37,131 nt of DNA from Thermaceae bacterium (lineage in GTDB: Bacteria > Deinococcota > Deinococci > Deinococcales > Marinithermaceae), in assembly GCA_027067955.1 (NCBI GenBank), contig JAMOUW010000041.1:1-37131 (forward strand), in the 5' to 3' direction. Shown here piece by piece: positions 16,168-24,823 of the stretch; positions within the stretch are counted from its first letter, which is position 1, and every line of letters starts with the position of its first letter. The translations under genes were made by a program, and so were the position numbers. The notes beneath the pieces were generated by a model. The model worked only from the letters and a program-made list of their open reading frames with translations. It was not told where the DNA came from and ran no database searches.

Positions 16168-17665
16168 GGCGATCGTAGCGCCCCGCAAGCGTCCGCAGAC
16201 GCCAGGCCGTTTCCGCGCTCAAATCGCCCTCCGCCAAACGCCAGGTCCAGTTCCCCGAAGCGCGAGCAGGGTGGTTTAAACGCGCCACAGAACCCAGGCC
16301 GAGGGCGTCCTGCATTGGAAATACCGCCATTCGGCAGGGGCTTTGGAAAACCAGTTCGATGAGCGCCCAGGGGGCGTCCGCGCAGCTCCTGAACGATATA
16401 CCACGCCCTTCCAGATACCTGCGCATGAAGTCCAGCTGCCCACCCGGGGCATGCTCGCACCAGCCCCGGGTGGTGTCGTTGTCATGCGTTCCGGTATACA
16501 CCACACAGGAACCATCCTTCGGATGATTGTGCGGCAGGAAGGGATTTTCCGAATCCGAAAACGCGAACTGCAAAACCTTCATTCCCGGCAAGCCGAAGCG
16601 ATCGCGCAACGCCTCTACCTCGGGGGTTATCACTCCAAGGTCTTCTGCCAGGACCGGAACCGACCCCAGCTCGTCCAGCAACTTTCGAAAAAGGTGCTCA
16701 CCGGGTGCCTTTTTCCAGCGACCGTCACGTGCGGTCGGTGCGCCAGCAGGCACCGCCCAGTAGGCCTCGAAACCGCGGAAATGGTCTATACGAACCAGAT
16801 CCGTCAGCTTCAGGGCGTGGCGGATACGCCGCAGCCACCAGCGAAAGCCCGTCTTCTCCAGCTCCTCCCAGTCATAAAGCGGATTCCCCCAAAGCTGGCC
16901 GTCGGCGCTGAAGTAGTCGGGGGGGACGCCAGCCACCGAGACGGGATCGAGGTTTTCGTCGAGCATAAAGAGCTCGGGATGCGCCCAGACGTCCGCCGAG
17001 TCGCGGGCGGTGAAAATGGGCATGTCGCCCACCAGACCTATACCCATAGCGCGCACCTCTGCGCGCAGCTCGCTCCACTGTGCAAAGAAGAGCCACTGAA
17101 CCCAGCGCTGAAAGGCGATTTCCACAGCCAAACGCTCCCGGGCTGCGGCAAGCGCAGCGGGATCACGGCGTTTTAGGGGCTCAGGCCACGACCACCAGGG
17201 CGCTCCTTCGTGCTCGCGCTTGCATGCCATGAATAGGGCAAAGTCATCGAGCCACTCCGCATTCTCGCGCTCGAAGTCCGCCAGCCGGCGAGTTTCTTCG
17301 TCCGACGCCCGCTCCCCAAATGCAACGTAGGCCTCCCGCAGTAACGGCCAGATCCAGCGATAAACTAGGCCGTAGTCTACACGCGGAAAAGGCCCCCCCG
17401 GCGCAGCGGCATCTTTCAACCAGCCGCTGGCCGCAAGTTCGCGCACGTCAATCAGGTAGGGGTTGCCAGCGAAAACCGAGAACGACTGATACGGGGAATC
17501 ACCGTAACCGGTAGGCCCAAGAGGTAGCACCTGCCACCAACCAGCACCGGCATCACGCAGCCATTCCAGAAAAATCCGAGCCTCTTTTCCCAGGTTGCCA
17601 ATCGGGTAGGGGCCGGGGAGCGAAACGGGGTGCAACAGGACACCGAAGCTGCGTGAAATATCCAT
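16154..17665 (-). CDS. malQ: 4-alpha-glucanotransferase (amylomaltase)
   Basis: GH77 amylomaltase that transfers alpha-1,4-glucan segments in maltodextrin and glycogen metabolism. 503 residues, close to the 500 of Thermus amylomaltase. Catalytic residues are in place: nucleophile Asp294 (VRIDHFRGF), acid/base Glu341 (LAEDLG) and Asp395 (GTHDNDT). The N-terminus [21 protein letters not shown] is typical. The start is supported by TACCAT six bases upstream. It lies 25 bases below the DUF3048 gene but has this own promoter. No other glycogen gene is adjacent. Confidence 0.97.
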   Translation of the reverse strand: MDISRSFGVLLHPVSLPGPYPIGNLGKEARIFLEWLRDAGAGWWQVLPLGPTGYGDSPYQSFSVFAGNPYLIDVRELAASGWLKDAAAPGGPFPRVDYGLVYRWIWPLLREAYVAFGERASDEETRRLADFERENAEWLDDFALFMACKREHEGAPWWSWPEPLKRRDPAALAAARERLAVEIAFQRWVQWLFFAQWSELRAEVRAMGIGLVGDMPIFTARDSADVWAHPELFMLDENLDPVSVAGVPPDYFSADGQLWGNPLYDWEELEKTGFRWWLRRIRHALKLTDLVRIDHFRGFEAYWAVPAGAPTARDGRWKKAPGEHLFRKLLDELGSVPVLAEDLGVITPEVEALRDRFGLPGMKVLQFAFSDSENPFLPHNHPKDGSCVVYTGTHDNDTTRGWCEHAPGGQLDFMRRYLEGRGISFRSCADAPWALIELVFQSPCRMAVFPMQDALGLGSVARLNHPARASGNWTWRLAEGDLSAETAWRLRTLAGRYDRLRHE

Positions 17666-17671
17666 GCGTCA

Positions 17672-17677
17672 ATGGTA
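17672..17677 (-). promoter_or_regulatory. -10 element of leaderless malQ promoter
   Basis: TACCAT on the minus strand, six bases before ATG 17665; no -35 seen. Confidence 0.5.
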
Positions 17678-17690
17678 ATGCCTCTACTGC

Positions 17691-19406
17691 TCAGCGCAGC
17701 CGCGCCCAGGGCGGCACCCAAAGAAACCAGGTGCGATATGGAGTTAGATCGAGCGGCCTCCCTGAGGCGTCTTCGAGCACCAGTCCGCCTTGCACCCTCC
17801 ATACAAGCGGAATACGCCTGCCCTCGATATAGAGCGCACCGTGTCCCTTGCTCAGGTCCACCTCGAGGCGCCCCTCGGAATCGACCACCCGGGCATCGAC
17901 GCGCAACACCGCCACGGCCGTTACCCGAACCGCTCCGCTGCCGCGGACCAAGCGGCCGTTGCGGTACCAGGCATAACCACGGCCGTCATAGCGGAAAGCG
18001 CTCACGTAGTCGGGAGCATAGCGCACCTCTACCCGCTCGCCGGTCGGTGCGTCTTCTGGAGGCCGGTAGGCTTTGCCGGAGAGGGTACGCTTTCTCTCTA
18101 GCCGCAACCGGTGCAGCTGCTGGCGCACCTGCGGTCCTTCGACATAGGTGTTATGCGGCGGGCTTCGTTTGGGATCGCGCTTGAAAAGCGGATCGAAAAG
18201 ACCGTCGAAGGTCACCATCTTATTTCTTTCTATCATCGCCAGCGCCTCAGGACTGCCACCGACGTGCAGCAACACTGCGCCCATGGCACCGGCCAGACGT
18301 AGAATGTAGGGCCGCGCCGAGCGCACAGGGCCCATTCTTCCCTTCTCCCCGCCTTCATAGCACACGAGCAAGCGGGTAATGCCACCCTCTACGGGAACTT
18401 CGTGCACCTGAACGGCCCATTCCAGGCCCCACTGGGGGAAGGCGGCAGCACTGTTGTCCATGGAGACCAGGATCGGCCGCAAACGCACGATCTTATAAGG
18501 TTTCTCTCCGGGGCCTATCGCACCCCCCCGCTCGCCCCCCTCTTGAGGGCTGGCTGCTGGCAGTGGTTGGGGAGCTGGTGCGCCGGCCGCCTGCGGCGGA
18601 GACGGCGCTGGGGGGGGCGGTGCGAAAACCGGTGGAGCCGGCGCTAGGGGTGGGGGTGCGGTTCCTGGAACGCCCGGCGCGCCGCCACCTGGAGGCGTAA
18701 CAGAAGACGGCGGCGCGGGAGCAGGCGTGGCAATCGGGGACGGGGAGGCGGGGCCGGGTACCGGCGCTGGCGGGGCTGGCGACGGCGCCACTTCGCCGGA
18801 AACGGGTGCCGGCTCGATACCCGGTGCCTCCGGTACGGGTTCGGGAGCCGGAGGCGCATCCCCAGCCGGAACCTCCGAGAGCTGGGGTTCGCTTGCGGAT
18901 GGCTGCGGCTGGAAGGGCACGGGGGCGGTCTCGGGCGCCGGTCCCGGTTCCTGTACTGGTTCCGGAGCCGGCGGCGCTGCAGGGGGAGGCGAAGGTGGTG
19001 GGCTCTCCTGGGGCCGGGGAGTAGGTTCGGGTTCGGGGCTCGGGGCGTCTGCAACCGGTTGCCGCGCGGGTGTGGGAGCAGGCTCCACGGCCTGCTCAAC
19101 CGGGGTTTCGGGTGCCGCGGGCAGGGTCGGCAGGGGGGGCGGGTCCGGCTGTTCAACGGGCTGAGCCAGCGGGGGGGCTTCGGGAACGGGCTCAGGAACA
19201 CTTGCCGGCGTTTCCTCACCGGCAAGCGGTGCCCCCGGGCCCAGCTCCAATAGCAGGTAGCCTGTAGCCTCCGGCTCCGGCGGAACCGGAGTCCATACGA
19301 GCATCAGGAATACGAACGTCAGGAACGCGGTGGCCGCCAGCGCAAGCAGCGCCGCCCTGCGCTTGCGTTTTTGCTCGGTGATTGGCTGGCGCACACTACC
19401 CGTCAT
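17691..19406 (-). CDS. TonB-shaped Pro-rich membrane protein with C-terminal DUF3048 domain
   Basis: 571 residues. A basic N-terminal cytoplasmic stretch (EQKRKRR) is followed by one membrane helix at about 16-38, then about 260 residues dominated by Pro, Ala, Glu and Val (about 42-300), a rigid spacer like that of TonB but longer. The rest (about 303-571) is a DUF3048/YerB-type domain: RPILVSMDNSAAAFPQWGL, VPVEGGITRLLVCY, GPVRSARPYILRLAGAM, LLHVGGSPEAL, PPHNTYVEG and a C-terminal half with AWYRNGRLVRGS. ATG 19406 is chosen because GGAG lies five bases before it. It directly follows exbB and exbD, where tonB often sits. I infer it is driven by that motor; DUF3048 has no known function. No TonB C-terminal domain and no His in the helix. 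Confidence 0.85.
   Translation of the reverse strand: MTGSVRQPITEQKRKRRAALLALAATAFLTFVFLMLVWTPVPPEPEATGYLLLELGPGAPLAGEETPASVPEPVPEAPPLAQPVEQPDPPPLPTLPAAPETPVEQAVEPAPTPARQPVADAPSPEPEPTPRPQESPPPSPPPAAPPAPEPVQEPGPAPETAPVPFQPQPSASEPQLSEVPAGDAPPAPEPVPEAPGIEPAPVSGEVAPSPAPPAPVPGPASPSPIATPAPAPPSSVTPPGGGAPGVPGTAPPPLAPAPPVFAPPPPAPSPPQAAGAPAPQPLPAASPQEGGERGGAIGPGEKPYKIVRLRPILVSMDNSAAAFPQWGLEWAVQVHEVPVEGGITRLLVCYEGGEKGRMGPVRSARPYILRLAGAMGAVLLHVGGSPEALAMIERNKMVTFDGLFDPLFKRDPKRSPPHNTYVEGPQVRQQLHRLRLERKRTLSGKAYRPPEDAPTGERVEVRYAPDYVSAFRYDGRGYAWYRNGRLVRGSGAVRVTAVAVLRVDARVVDSEGRLEVDLSKGHGALYIEGRRIPLVWRVQGGLVLEDASGRPLDLTPYRTWFLWVPPWARLR
18510..19285 (-). repeat. Low-complexity Pro/Ala/Glu-coding tract
   Basis: Irregular short repeats coding for Pro-rich peptides (PEPVPEAP, PAPAPP and similar). 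Not a perfect tandem repeat, but prone to length change and assembly error. Confidence 0.75.
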
Positions 19407-19416
19407 CATTGCTCCG

Positions 19417-19812
19417 TTAAGGCACTGCGGCCACCGCAACGCGCTTGGCGCCAGCGCGACGGATGATGTCCATCACCTGCACTACCCGGCCGTGCGCTGC
19501 CTTGCGATCAGCACGAAGAATCACGGTGCCCACCGGATCCTCGGCGAGAGCGGCGCGCAAAGCGGCCAGCAGTCCAACGTCGTCAACAGCCTCCCCTAGC
19601 CAAAAAACCTGGCCGTCAGCCTTCACCACTACCGTAGGTGCGCCCTCGGGTTGCGCCTCACCGCTCATGGCCCGGGGAAGGTCGATGGGGAGGCCGGTTT
19701 CTGGTGTAATGAAAGTGCTGCTGACCATAAAGAAAATGACCAGTAGGAAGACGATGTCCACCAGGGGCGCCAGATTGATGCTTGGCTCCCGCCTACGCCT
19801 GCGGCTCGCCAT
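19417..19812 (-). CDS. exbD: ExbD/TolR family motor protein
   Basis: 131 residues, normal for ExbD. A short basic N-terminus (ASRRRRREP) precedes one membrane helix at about 15-35 carrying the essential ion-relay aspartate, Asp19 in INLAPLVDIVFLLVIFFMV. A periplasmic domain follows, with VVVKADGQVFWLGEAV and VILRADRKAAHGRVV, the usual ExbD fold. The ribosome binding site is GAGGTGAGGA. It overlaps exbB by 20 bases and is followed ten bases later by the DUF3048 protein. With ExbB it should form a proton- or sodium-driven motor. Confidence 0.94.
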   Translation of the reverse strand: MASRRRRREPSINLAPLVDIVFLLVIFFMVSSTFITPETGLPIDLPRAMSGEAQPEGAPTVVVKADGQVFWLGEAVDDVGLLAALRAALAEDPVGTVILRADRKAAHGRVVQVMDIIRRAGAKRVAVAAVP

Positions 19813-20413
19813 TCCTCACCTCTGCCAGGATGCCCAGCAGCTCCTCGCGACGCTGCTCCAGTTCGCTCAAGATATCGTCCACGCGTCCGGCCAGGTAATG
19901 ATAGGCGATCAGCGCGGGAATGGCTACTATCAATCCGGCGGCGGTGGTGAAAAGCGCCTCACCGATACCGCCGGCAAGCAGCTTGGCCGTCGTCTGCCCC
20001 TGGCTGGCCAGCACGTTGAACGCGCGGATCATGCCGCTCACGGTCCCCAAAAGCCCGAGAAGCGGTGCTACCTGCGCGGTTACGCTGAGCACACCAAGAC
20101 CGCGCGCCAAACGCGATTCTTCCTCCAAGAGCGCCGCCTTGAGCGCCGCATCAACCGCGGTCACGCCAAACGGCACACGCGCCAGCCCTGCAAGCATGAA
20201 ACGCCCCAGAGTCCCGCCGTGAGCACGAGCAGCCTCCAGAGCCACGTCAATCTGGCCTCGCCGCACGGCGGCGTCTACCTCCCGCATTAATCTCTCACCC
20301 CCTACTTTTTCACGCCGAAGCGCCAGATAGCGCTCGAAAAATACATAAGCCGCATATACGGTGAGCAGGAGCAGGAAACCCAGGATCCAGCCCCCTTGCT
20401 GAAGCTGCAACAT
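19793..20413 (-). CDS. exbB: MotA/TolQ/ExbB proton channel family protein
   Basis: 206 residues from ATG 20413, with three membrane helices: about 8-30 (GWILGFLLLLTVYAAYVFFE), about 112-138 (VTAQVAPLLGLLGTVSGMI, the conserved channel helix) and about 155-180 (LFTTAAGLIVAIPALIAYHYL), and a cytoplasmic loop between the first two. The start is set by TACCAT six bases upstream; the frame extends further but only into the divergent promoter region. First gene of exbB-exbD-DUF3048. ExbB and TolQ cannot be told apart by eye; no tolA, tolB or pal is nearby. Confidence 0.93.
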   Translation of the reverse strand: MLQLQQGGWILGFLLLLTVYAAYVFFERYLALRREKVGGERLMREVDAAVRRGQIDVALEAARAHGGTLGRFMLAGLARVPFGVTAVDAALKAALLEEESRLARGLGVLSVTAQVAPLLGLLGTVSGMIRAFNVLASQGQTTAKLLAGGIGEALFTTAAGLIVAIPALIAYHYLAGRVDDILSELEQRREELLGILAEVRNGEPQA

Positions 20414-20419
20414 AACGCA

Positions 20420-20425
20420 ATGGTA
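20420..20425 (-). promoter_or_regulatory. -10 element of leaderless exbB promoter
   Basis: TACCAT on the minus strand, six bases before ATG 20413. Same hexamer and spacing as at malQ. Confidence 0.55.
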
Positions 20426-20463
20426 CCGCCGCGCTATGAGAACTGCTTTACCCCAGCTCGCGG

Positions 20464-20469
20464 TAGGAT
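20464..20469 (+). promoter_or_regulatory. -10 element of leaderless mqnE promoter
   Basis: TAGGAT, seven bases before GTG 20477. The divergent exbB and mqnE -10 boxes lie within a 63-base gap. Confidence 0.55.
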
Positions 20470-20476
20470 GGTGTGC

Positions 20477-21592
20477 GTGAACAGAATCCTCGACTCCAAA
20501 CTCGAACATGTCGCCGCCAAGGTCTATTCGGGTGAGCGCCTGAGTTTCGAGGAGGGGTTAGAACTGTTCAAGACCCGTGATCTAAACACCCTCATGCGCC
20601 TGGCTGACCACGTGCGCCGCGAAAAACATGATGATCGCACCTATTTCGTACATTCCCTGCGATTTTCACAGACGAACATATGCTATGTGGGATGCCCCTT
20701 CTGCGCCTTCGCCAAACGGTTCGGCGAAGAGGGGGCCTGGGACTGGAGCGTGGAGGAATCGGTGGCGTGGGTGCGCGCAAGGTACGAGCCCGGCCTCACC
20801 GAAATTCACATTTCCAGCGGCCACCACCCCAAAAAACCCTTCGGCTACTACCTGGAACTGGTCGCCGCGCTCAAGAAAAACTTCCCGGGAGTGCAGGTGA
20901 AGGCCTGGACGGCCGCCGAGATTCACCACTTTGCTAAGATTGCCAAATCGGATTACAGCACCGTCTTGAGCGAGTTGAAAGAGGCGGGCCTGGACGCCAT
21001 GCCCGGGGGCGGAGCCGAGATATTCGCCGAGCGGGTACGGCGTCAGATCGCCAAAAACAAGGTAAACGCCGAGGGCTGGCTTGAGGTGCACCGTACCGCT
21101 CATGAAATGGGTCTGCCCACCAACGCCACCATGCTTTACGGCCACATAGAAACATTGGAAGAGCGCCTCGATCACATGCACCGCCTGAGACAGCTCCAAG
21201 ACGAGACCGGAGGCTTCATGAGCTTCATTCCCCTCGCCTTCCAGCCGCTCGGTAACAACCTGGCCCAGAACCTGGGCAAGACCGAGTTCACCACCGGACT
21301 GGACGACCTGAGGAATCTGGCCATAGCCCGGCTCTACCTGGACAATTTTCCGCATATAAAGGGTTACTGGGCCACACTCACGGCTCCACTGGCTCAGATT
21401 TCTCTCGATTGGGGCGTTTCTGACATTGACGGAACTCTGATCGCCGAATCAATAGTGAACGCCGCCGGTGCAACCTCTGGTCGGGCGATGACCAAGGAAG
21501 ATCTGGCCCAAACCATCCGTCGCGCCGGACGTCTGCCGGTAGAGCGCGATGCTGTTTACAACGTCGTGCGCATCTATAACGCGGTCGCATAA
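20477..21592 (+). CDS. mqnE: Aminofutalosine synthase MqnE (radical SAM)
   Basis: Radical SAM enzyme of the futalosine route to menaquinone, joining SAM to the MqnA product to give aminofutalosine. 371 residues from GTG 20477. The iron-sulfur ligands are Cys69, Cys73 and Cys76 in CYVGCPFC, within SQTNICYVGCPFCAFAKR. The stretch EIHISSGHHPKKPFGYY followed by VKAWTAAEIHHF is typical of MqnE; the paralogue MqnC is the main alternative and less likely. A frame upstream to 20396 lies in the exbB promoter and is not needed. mqnA follows four bases after the stop. Confidence 0.9.
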   Translation: MNRILDSKLEHVAAKVYSGERLSFEEGLELFKTRDLNTLMRLADHVRREKHDDRTYFVHSLRFSQTNICYVGCPFCAFAKRFGEEGAWDWSVEESVAWVRARYEPGLTEIHISSGHHPKKPFGYYLELVAALKKNFPGVQVKAWTAAEIHHFAKIAKSDYSTVLSELKEAGLDAMPGGGAEIFAERVRRQIAKNKVNAEGWLEVHRTAHEMGLPTNATMLYGHIETLEERLDHMHRLRQLQDETGGFMSFIPLAFQPLGNNLAQNLGKTEFTTGLDDLRNLAIARLYLDNFPHIKGYWATLTAPLAQISLDWGVSDIDGTLIAESIVNAAGATSGRAMTKEDLAQTIRRAGRLPVERDAVYNVVRIYNAVA

Positions 21593-21596
21593 CATC

Positions 21597-22412
21597 ATGG
21601 CCTACCACATCGGCCTTCCCCACTACGCCAACACCTCCCCCCTGGTGCAGTTTCTTACCGCACCACCGGGAATAGAGCTTCGCTTCGGCGTTCCCACCGA
21701 ACTCAACGGCTGGCTGCTCGAGGGAACAGTAGACCTGTCGCTGGTATCGAGTTATTTCTATCTCGAGGCTCGGGGCTCCCTGCGCGCCCTTCCCGACTTC
21801 TCGGTTTCCGTTTTGGGGGCGGTATACTCAGTCAACTTGTTCCATAAGAAACCCTGGAAAGATTTGCGCCGCATCGCCCTCACCTCGGAATCGGCTACTA
21901 GTGTGCGTCTCCTAAAATACCTGCTCGATCGCGACGGCATACCGGCAAAGCTTGAACCGGGCGGCGCCGGCCTGGAGGTGCTGGACACCTACGATGGCGT
22001 ATTGTTGATTGGAGATCGCGCCCTCGCCACCTATGCCGGATTGCTGGAAAACGAACCTGCTTCGGTCCTGGATCTTCCTTCCCGATCAGGAGACCTTTTC
22101 GTCAGCGACCTGGCGATGCGCTGGTTCCATCAAACCCATCTTCCTTTCGTCTTTGCTGTTTGGGCCACCCGTGCTGGCGAACAGCCGCCTCCCGAGGTTG
22201 TCGCCCTCCTCCGCAACGCGCGCCGGGAAGGACTAGGCCGCCTCGCCCAGGTAGCCGCGTCGGAATCGGCCCGTCTCGGCATCTCCGCAGCGCTGCTACA
22301 ACACTATCTCTGGAACTTTCGTTACCACCTGGAAGCCCCGGACCGCCTCGGGCTCGCCGCCTTTGCCCGGGCCACCATGCTCCCCGAACCGGACGGGTAC
22401 TGGTCGGTATAG
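21597..22412 (+). CDS. mqnA: Chorismate dehydratase MqnA
   Basis: First enzyme of the futalosine pathway: removes water from chorismate to give 3-(1-carboxyvinyl)benzoate, the MqnE substrate. 271 residues with a periplasmic-binding-protein-like fold: IGLPHYANTSPLVQFL at the N-terminus, then FGVPTELNGWLLEGTVDLSLVSSYFYL, SESATSVRLLKYLL and YDGVLLIGDRAL. ATG 21597 is four bases after the mqnE stop, so the pair is an operon. MqnD is a related fold but starts differently. MqnB, MqnC and MqnD are not in the window. Confidence 0.92.
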   Translation: MAYHIGLPHYANTSPLVQFLTAPPGIELRFGVPTELNGWLLEGTVDLSLVSSYFYLEARGSLRALPDFSVSVLGAVYSVNLFHKKPWKDLRRIALTSESATSVRLLKYLLDRDGIPAKLEPGGAGLEVLDTYDGVLLIGDRALATYAGLLENEPASVLDLPSRSGDLFVSDLAMRWFHQTHLPFVFAVWATRAGEQPPPEVVALLRNARREGLGRLAQVAASESARLGISAALLQHYLWNFRYHLEAPDRLGLAAFARATMLPEPDGYWSV

Positions 22413-22416
22413 CGAT

Positions 22417-22438
22417 ACCCCCCGCCATAGCGGGGGGT
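22417..22438. terminator. Hairpin between convergent mqnA and htrA
   Basis: Nine-base-pair stem (ACCCCCCGC / GCGGGGGGT) with loop CATA, five bases after the mqnA stop. No U-run on either side, so it is a possible weak bidirectional terminator. Confidence 0.55.
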
Positions 22439-22457
22439 GAAGGGGGGCATTGAAAAA

Positions 22458-23672
22458 TTACCTTACTACCCGGGGAACGACGTCCAGGATGCGTTCCTTG
22501 CCGCCACGAACCACCTTCAATCTCACCTTCTGGCCGGGAGACAACCCGAAGAGCACCGCACGCAAATCAGCAATGTCGTAAATGGGGCGACCGTTGGCCT
22601 CAACTATAACGTCACCGCCCACGCCAAGTTCTATCACGTCACCGCCGGGAGTCTGCAGGTAGATGAAGTCGGTCGCCCCCTTCAGGCCTGCTTCGGCAGC
22701 GGGGCTACCGGCCTCGACCTCCTGAATCACCAGACCGTGATCGGGCATCTTGTAGCGCTTGCGTATCCGCTCGGGGTAAATGCGCGCAGGCATGACGGTA
22801 ACGCCCAAACGCGGGTTGTTCTTGACGACATCCTCCGCCGTCACCTGCTTCCCGGCACGCATCTGCGGCAGGTACTTCTTGGCCAGATTGATGGGAATCG
22901 CAAACCCTATGCCGGCGAATTGCGGCACGCCGGCCGGGTTGATTATAGCAGCGTTGATACCGATGACCTCACCGCGCGAGTTGAGGAGCGGCCCGCCGGA
23001 ATTGCCGGGGTTGATCGCCGCATCGGTCTGGATGAGGCGCGGGATAAGGGAACTTTCCGCGCCGGGGTTGGTGCGAATGGCCGAAACGATGCCCTCGGTT
23101 ACCGTGAATTCGAGGCCGAAGGGATTACCGATGGCTATCGCCTTTTGACCAACTTTTAATTTGTCCGAGTCGCCCAGCGGTATGGGTCGCAGCATGCGCA
23201 CGTCAGGCACGTCCACACGCAACAGGGCAAGGTCGAGCGGCGGGGCCGATCCCACCAATACCGCGGGGTATTCGCGCGGATCTTCATGGAACTTTACGGT
23301 GATCTCGTCCGCCCCTTCCACCACGTGATAATTGGTGAGGATGTATCCTTTTTTGTCGATCACAAAACCCGAACCGGTACCCTGGCGCGGCGGTTGAACA
23401 TACGGGGCGAAGAAAGGGGCGAAGTCCTCAAAACCTGGAGGCAGACTGGGCTGCACCACCCGGGGCGCGGAAGCCACGGAAACGAAGACAACGCCGTCAC
23501 CATAGGTTTCGACTATGCCTATGGTGTTGCGCTCATTTTCCAGGTACGCGCCGGGAAGCCGAAATGGCTGTATCTTCCCCACGGCGTGCGCGGCGGGCAG
23601 GCTCCATACCAGTGCAATAGCGGCCACCACGACGGCACCCGCCAGACCGACCAGTGCTTTCTTCGTTGGCAT
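22458..23672 (-). CDS. HtrA/DegP-type trypsin-like serine protease with one PDZ domain
   Basis: Envelope quality-control protease, 404 residues. The signal peptide or membrane anchor covers about 8-30 (ALVGLAGAVVVAAIALVWSL, possible cleavage after AHA). The protease domain is at about 50-270 with triad His116 (TNYHVV), Asp147 (LDLALL) and Ser225 (GNSGGPL). A PDZ domain follows at about 290-400 (LGVTVMPARIY, GSPAAEAGLKG, RPIYDIADLRAVLF). GGAGGTGG precedes the ATG; no clear promoter chosen. Convergent with mqnA. DegP, DegQ and DegS types cannot be separated by eye. Confidence 0.94.
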   Translation of the reverse strand: MPTKKALVGLAGAVVVAAIALVWSLPAAHAVGKIQPFRLPGAYLENERNTIGIVETYGDGVVFVSVASAPRVVQPSLPPGFEDFAPFFAPYVQPPRQGTGSGFVIDKKGYILTNYHVVEGADEITVKFHEDPREYPAVLVGSAPPLDLALLRVDVPDVRMLRPIPLGDSDKLKVGQKAIAIGNPFGLEFTVTEGIVSAIRTNPGAESSLIPRLIQTDAAINPGNSGGPLLNSRGEVIGINAAIINPAGVPQFAGIGFAIPINLAKKYLPQMRAGKQVTAEDVVKNNPRLGVTVMPARIYPERIRKRYKMPDHGLVIQEVEAGSPAAEAGLKGATDFIYLQTPGGDVIELGVGGDVIVEANGRPIYDIADLRAVLFGLSPGQKVRLKVVRGGKERILDVVPRVVR

Positions 23673-23752
23673 CTTACATCCACCTCCGCACCTAATCTTA
23701 GTCTAGGCTTATTAAGTTGCCGTGAGGACTGCCGCCCCGGGGTCTTCGCATG

Positions 23753-23758
23753 TATCCT
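23753..23758 (+). promoter_or_regulatory. -10 element of leaderless buk promoter
   Basis: TATCCT, six bases before GTG 23765, supporting this start over the ATG at 23750, which would overlap the -10. Confidence 0.55.
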
Positions 23759-23764
23759 GGAGAC

Positions 23765-24823
23765 GTGAGGGTATTCGCAGTCAACCCCGGTTCGACGAGC
23801 ACCAAGCTTGCCCTCCTTCAGGTAGACAACGAAGCAATCTTTATTCTCGAGGAAAAAGTACTCCATAATTCCCCCGTCCCCAGCATCGCTGAAGATCTGG
23901 AAAAGAGGCGGCCCGATGTGATGTCCCAGGCCTCAGCCTGGGCCCCCTTCGAGGCCATCGCGGCCCGGGGCGGGCTGCTGGGGCCGGTTCCCGCCGGGGT
24001 CTACGTTGTGGATGAGGAGATGGTGCGAATCTGCCTGGAATCACCCCACGGCGCCCATCCCGCAAACCTGGCCGCGGTGCTGGCGTTCGAGCTAGCCCGC
24101 AGCCACGGCGTTCCAGCCTTCGTTGTCGACCCGCCAACGGTGGACGAACTGGAGGCTGTTAGCCGCATAAGCGGGGCTCCCGGAATCACCCGGCGCAGCC
24201 GGGTCCACGCCCTCAATCTGCGCTATACAGCCCGCAAGGTAGCCGCGGAAGTGGGCGAGGATTTCGAAAACGTGCCCTTGATAGGCGCACACCTTGGGGG
24301 CGGCACCTCGGTGGTTCGCTTCGCTTGCGGCAGGATGGTAGACACCAACGATGCCTTGCTGGGGGAAGGCCCCTTCAGCCCCAACCGCGCAGGAACAGTG
24401 CCCGTCTACGGGGTAATAAATAAAACCGCCCGGGAGGGGCGCGAAACAGCCCGCAATTTTTTTGGGCGCGAGTCGGGATTTCTGGGGCTCCTGGGAACCG
24501 ATGACCTGCGTCGGGTCGAACGGAATCTGGACGACCCCGAAGTACGTTTGATAACCGATGCTTACGCACTGCAGGTGGCAAAATACATGTTGGGCCTGGC
24601 GGCCGGTGGTAGGCCACGCGCCTTCTTCCTCACGGGAGCCGGCGCTCGTTTTGTCTACGCGGTTCAACAGATTACCAACCGCCTGAACTGGGTGGCTCCG
24701 GTACATATTCACGCCGGTGAGTTTGAAATGCAGGCTCTGGCCTCAGGAGTGAAGCGCGTGCTGAGTGGGCGGGAAGCCCCAAAGAAGATCGGTGAGGTGT
24801 TAGATGGAAGCGCTGGACTTTAG
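23765..24823 (+). CDS. buk: Butyrate kinase
   Basis: ASKHA-fold acyl kinase, 352 residues from GTG 23765, interconverting butyrate (or branched-chain acids) and the acyl phosphate with ATP. The N-terminus VFAVNPGSTSTKLAL is the phosphate-1 motif, with PVPAGVYVVDEEM, AHPANLAA, IGAHLGGGTSVVRF (phosphate-2) and LTGAGARFVY (adenosine motif) following. An ATG five codons upstream is less likely because it precedes the usual family start and sits in the -10. It overlaps ptb by 20 bases. The pair makes or uses acyl-CoA with ATP gain, most likely in branched-chain or butyrate metabolism. Confidence 0.95.
   Translation: MRVFAVNPGSTSTKLALLQVDNEAIFILEEKVLHNSPVPSIAEDLEKRRPDVMSQASAWAPFEAIAARGGLLGPVPAGVYVVDEEMVRICLESPHGAHPANLAAVLAFELARSHGVPAFVVDPPTVDELEAVSRISGAPGITRRSRVHALNLRYTARKVAAEVGEDFENVPLIGAHLGGGTSVVRFACGRMVDTNDALLGEGPFSPNRAGTVPVYGVINKTAREGRETARNFFGRESGFLGLLGTDDLRRVERNLDDPEVRLITDAYALQVAKYMLGLAAGGRPRAFFLTGAGARFVYAVQQITNRLNWVAPVHIHAGEFEMQALASGVKRVLSGREAPKKIGEVLDGSAGL

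Noticed and set aside
18644-19225. Arg/Pro-rich frames on both strands over the Pro-rich tract
   Set aside because: Frame shadows of low-complexity Pro/Ala/Glu codons; the real frame carries the membrane helix and DUF3048.
18510-19285. CRISPR or tandem-repeat array
   Set aside because: Repeats are irregular, codon-length and Pro-coding, without constant repeat and spacer units.
22437-23159. 240-codon plus-strand frame opposite htrA
   Set aside because: The htrA frame has a full protease triad and PDZ; the opposite frame has no domain or start signal.
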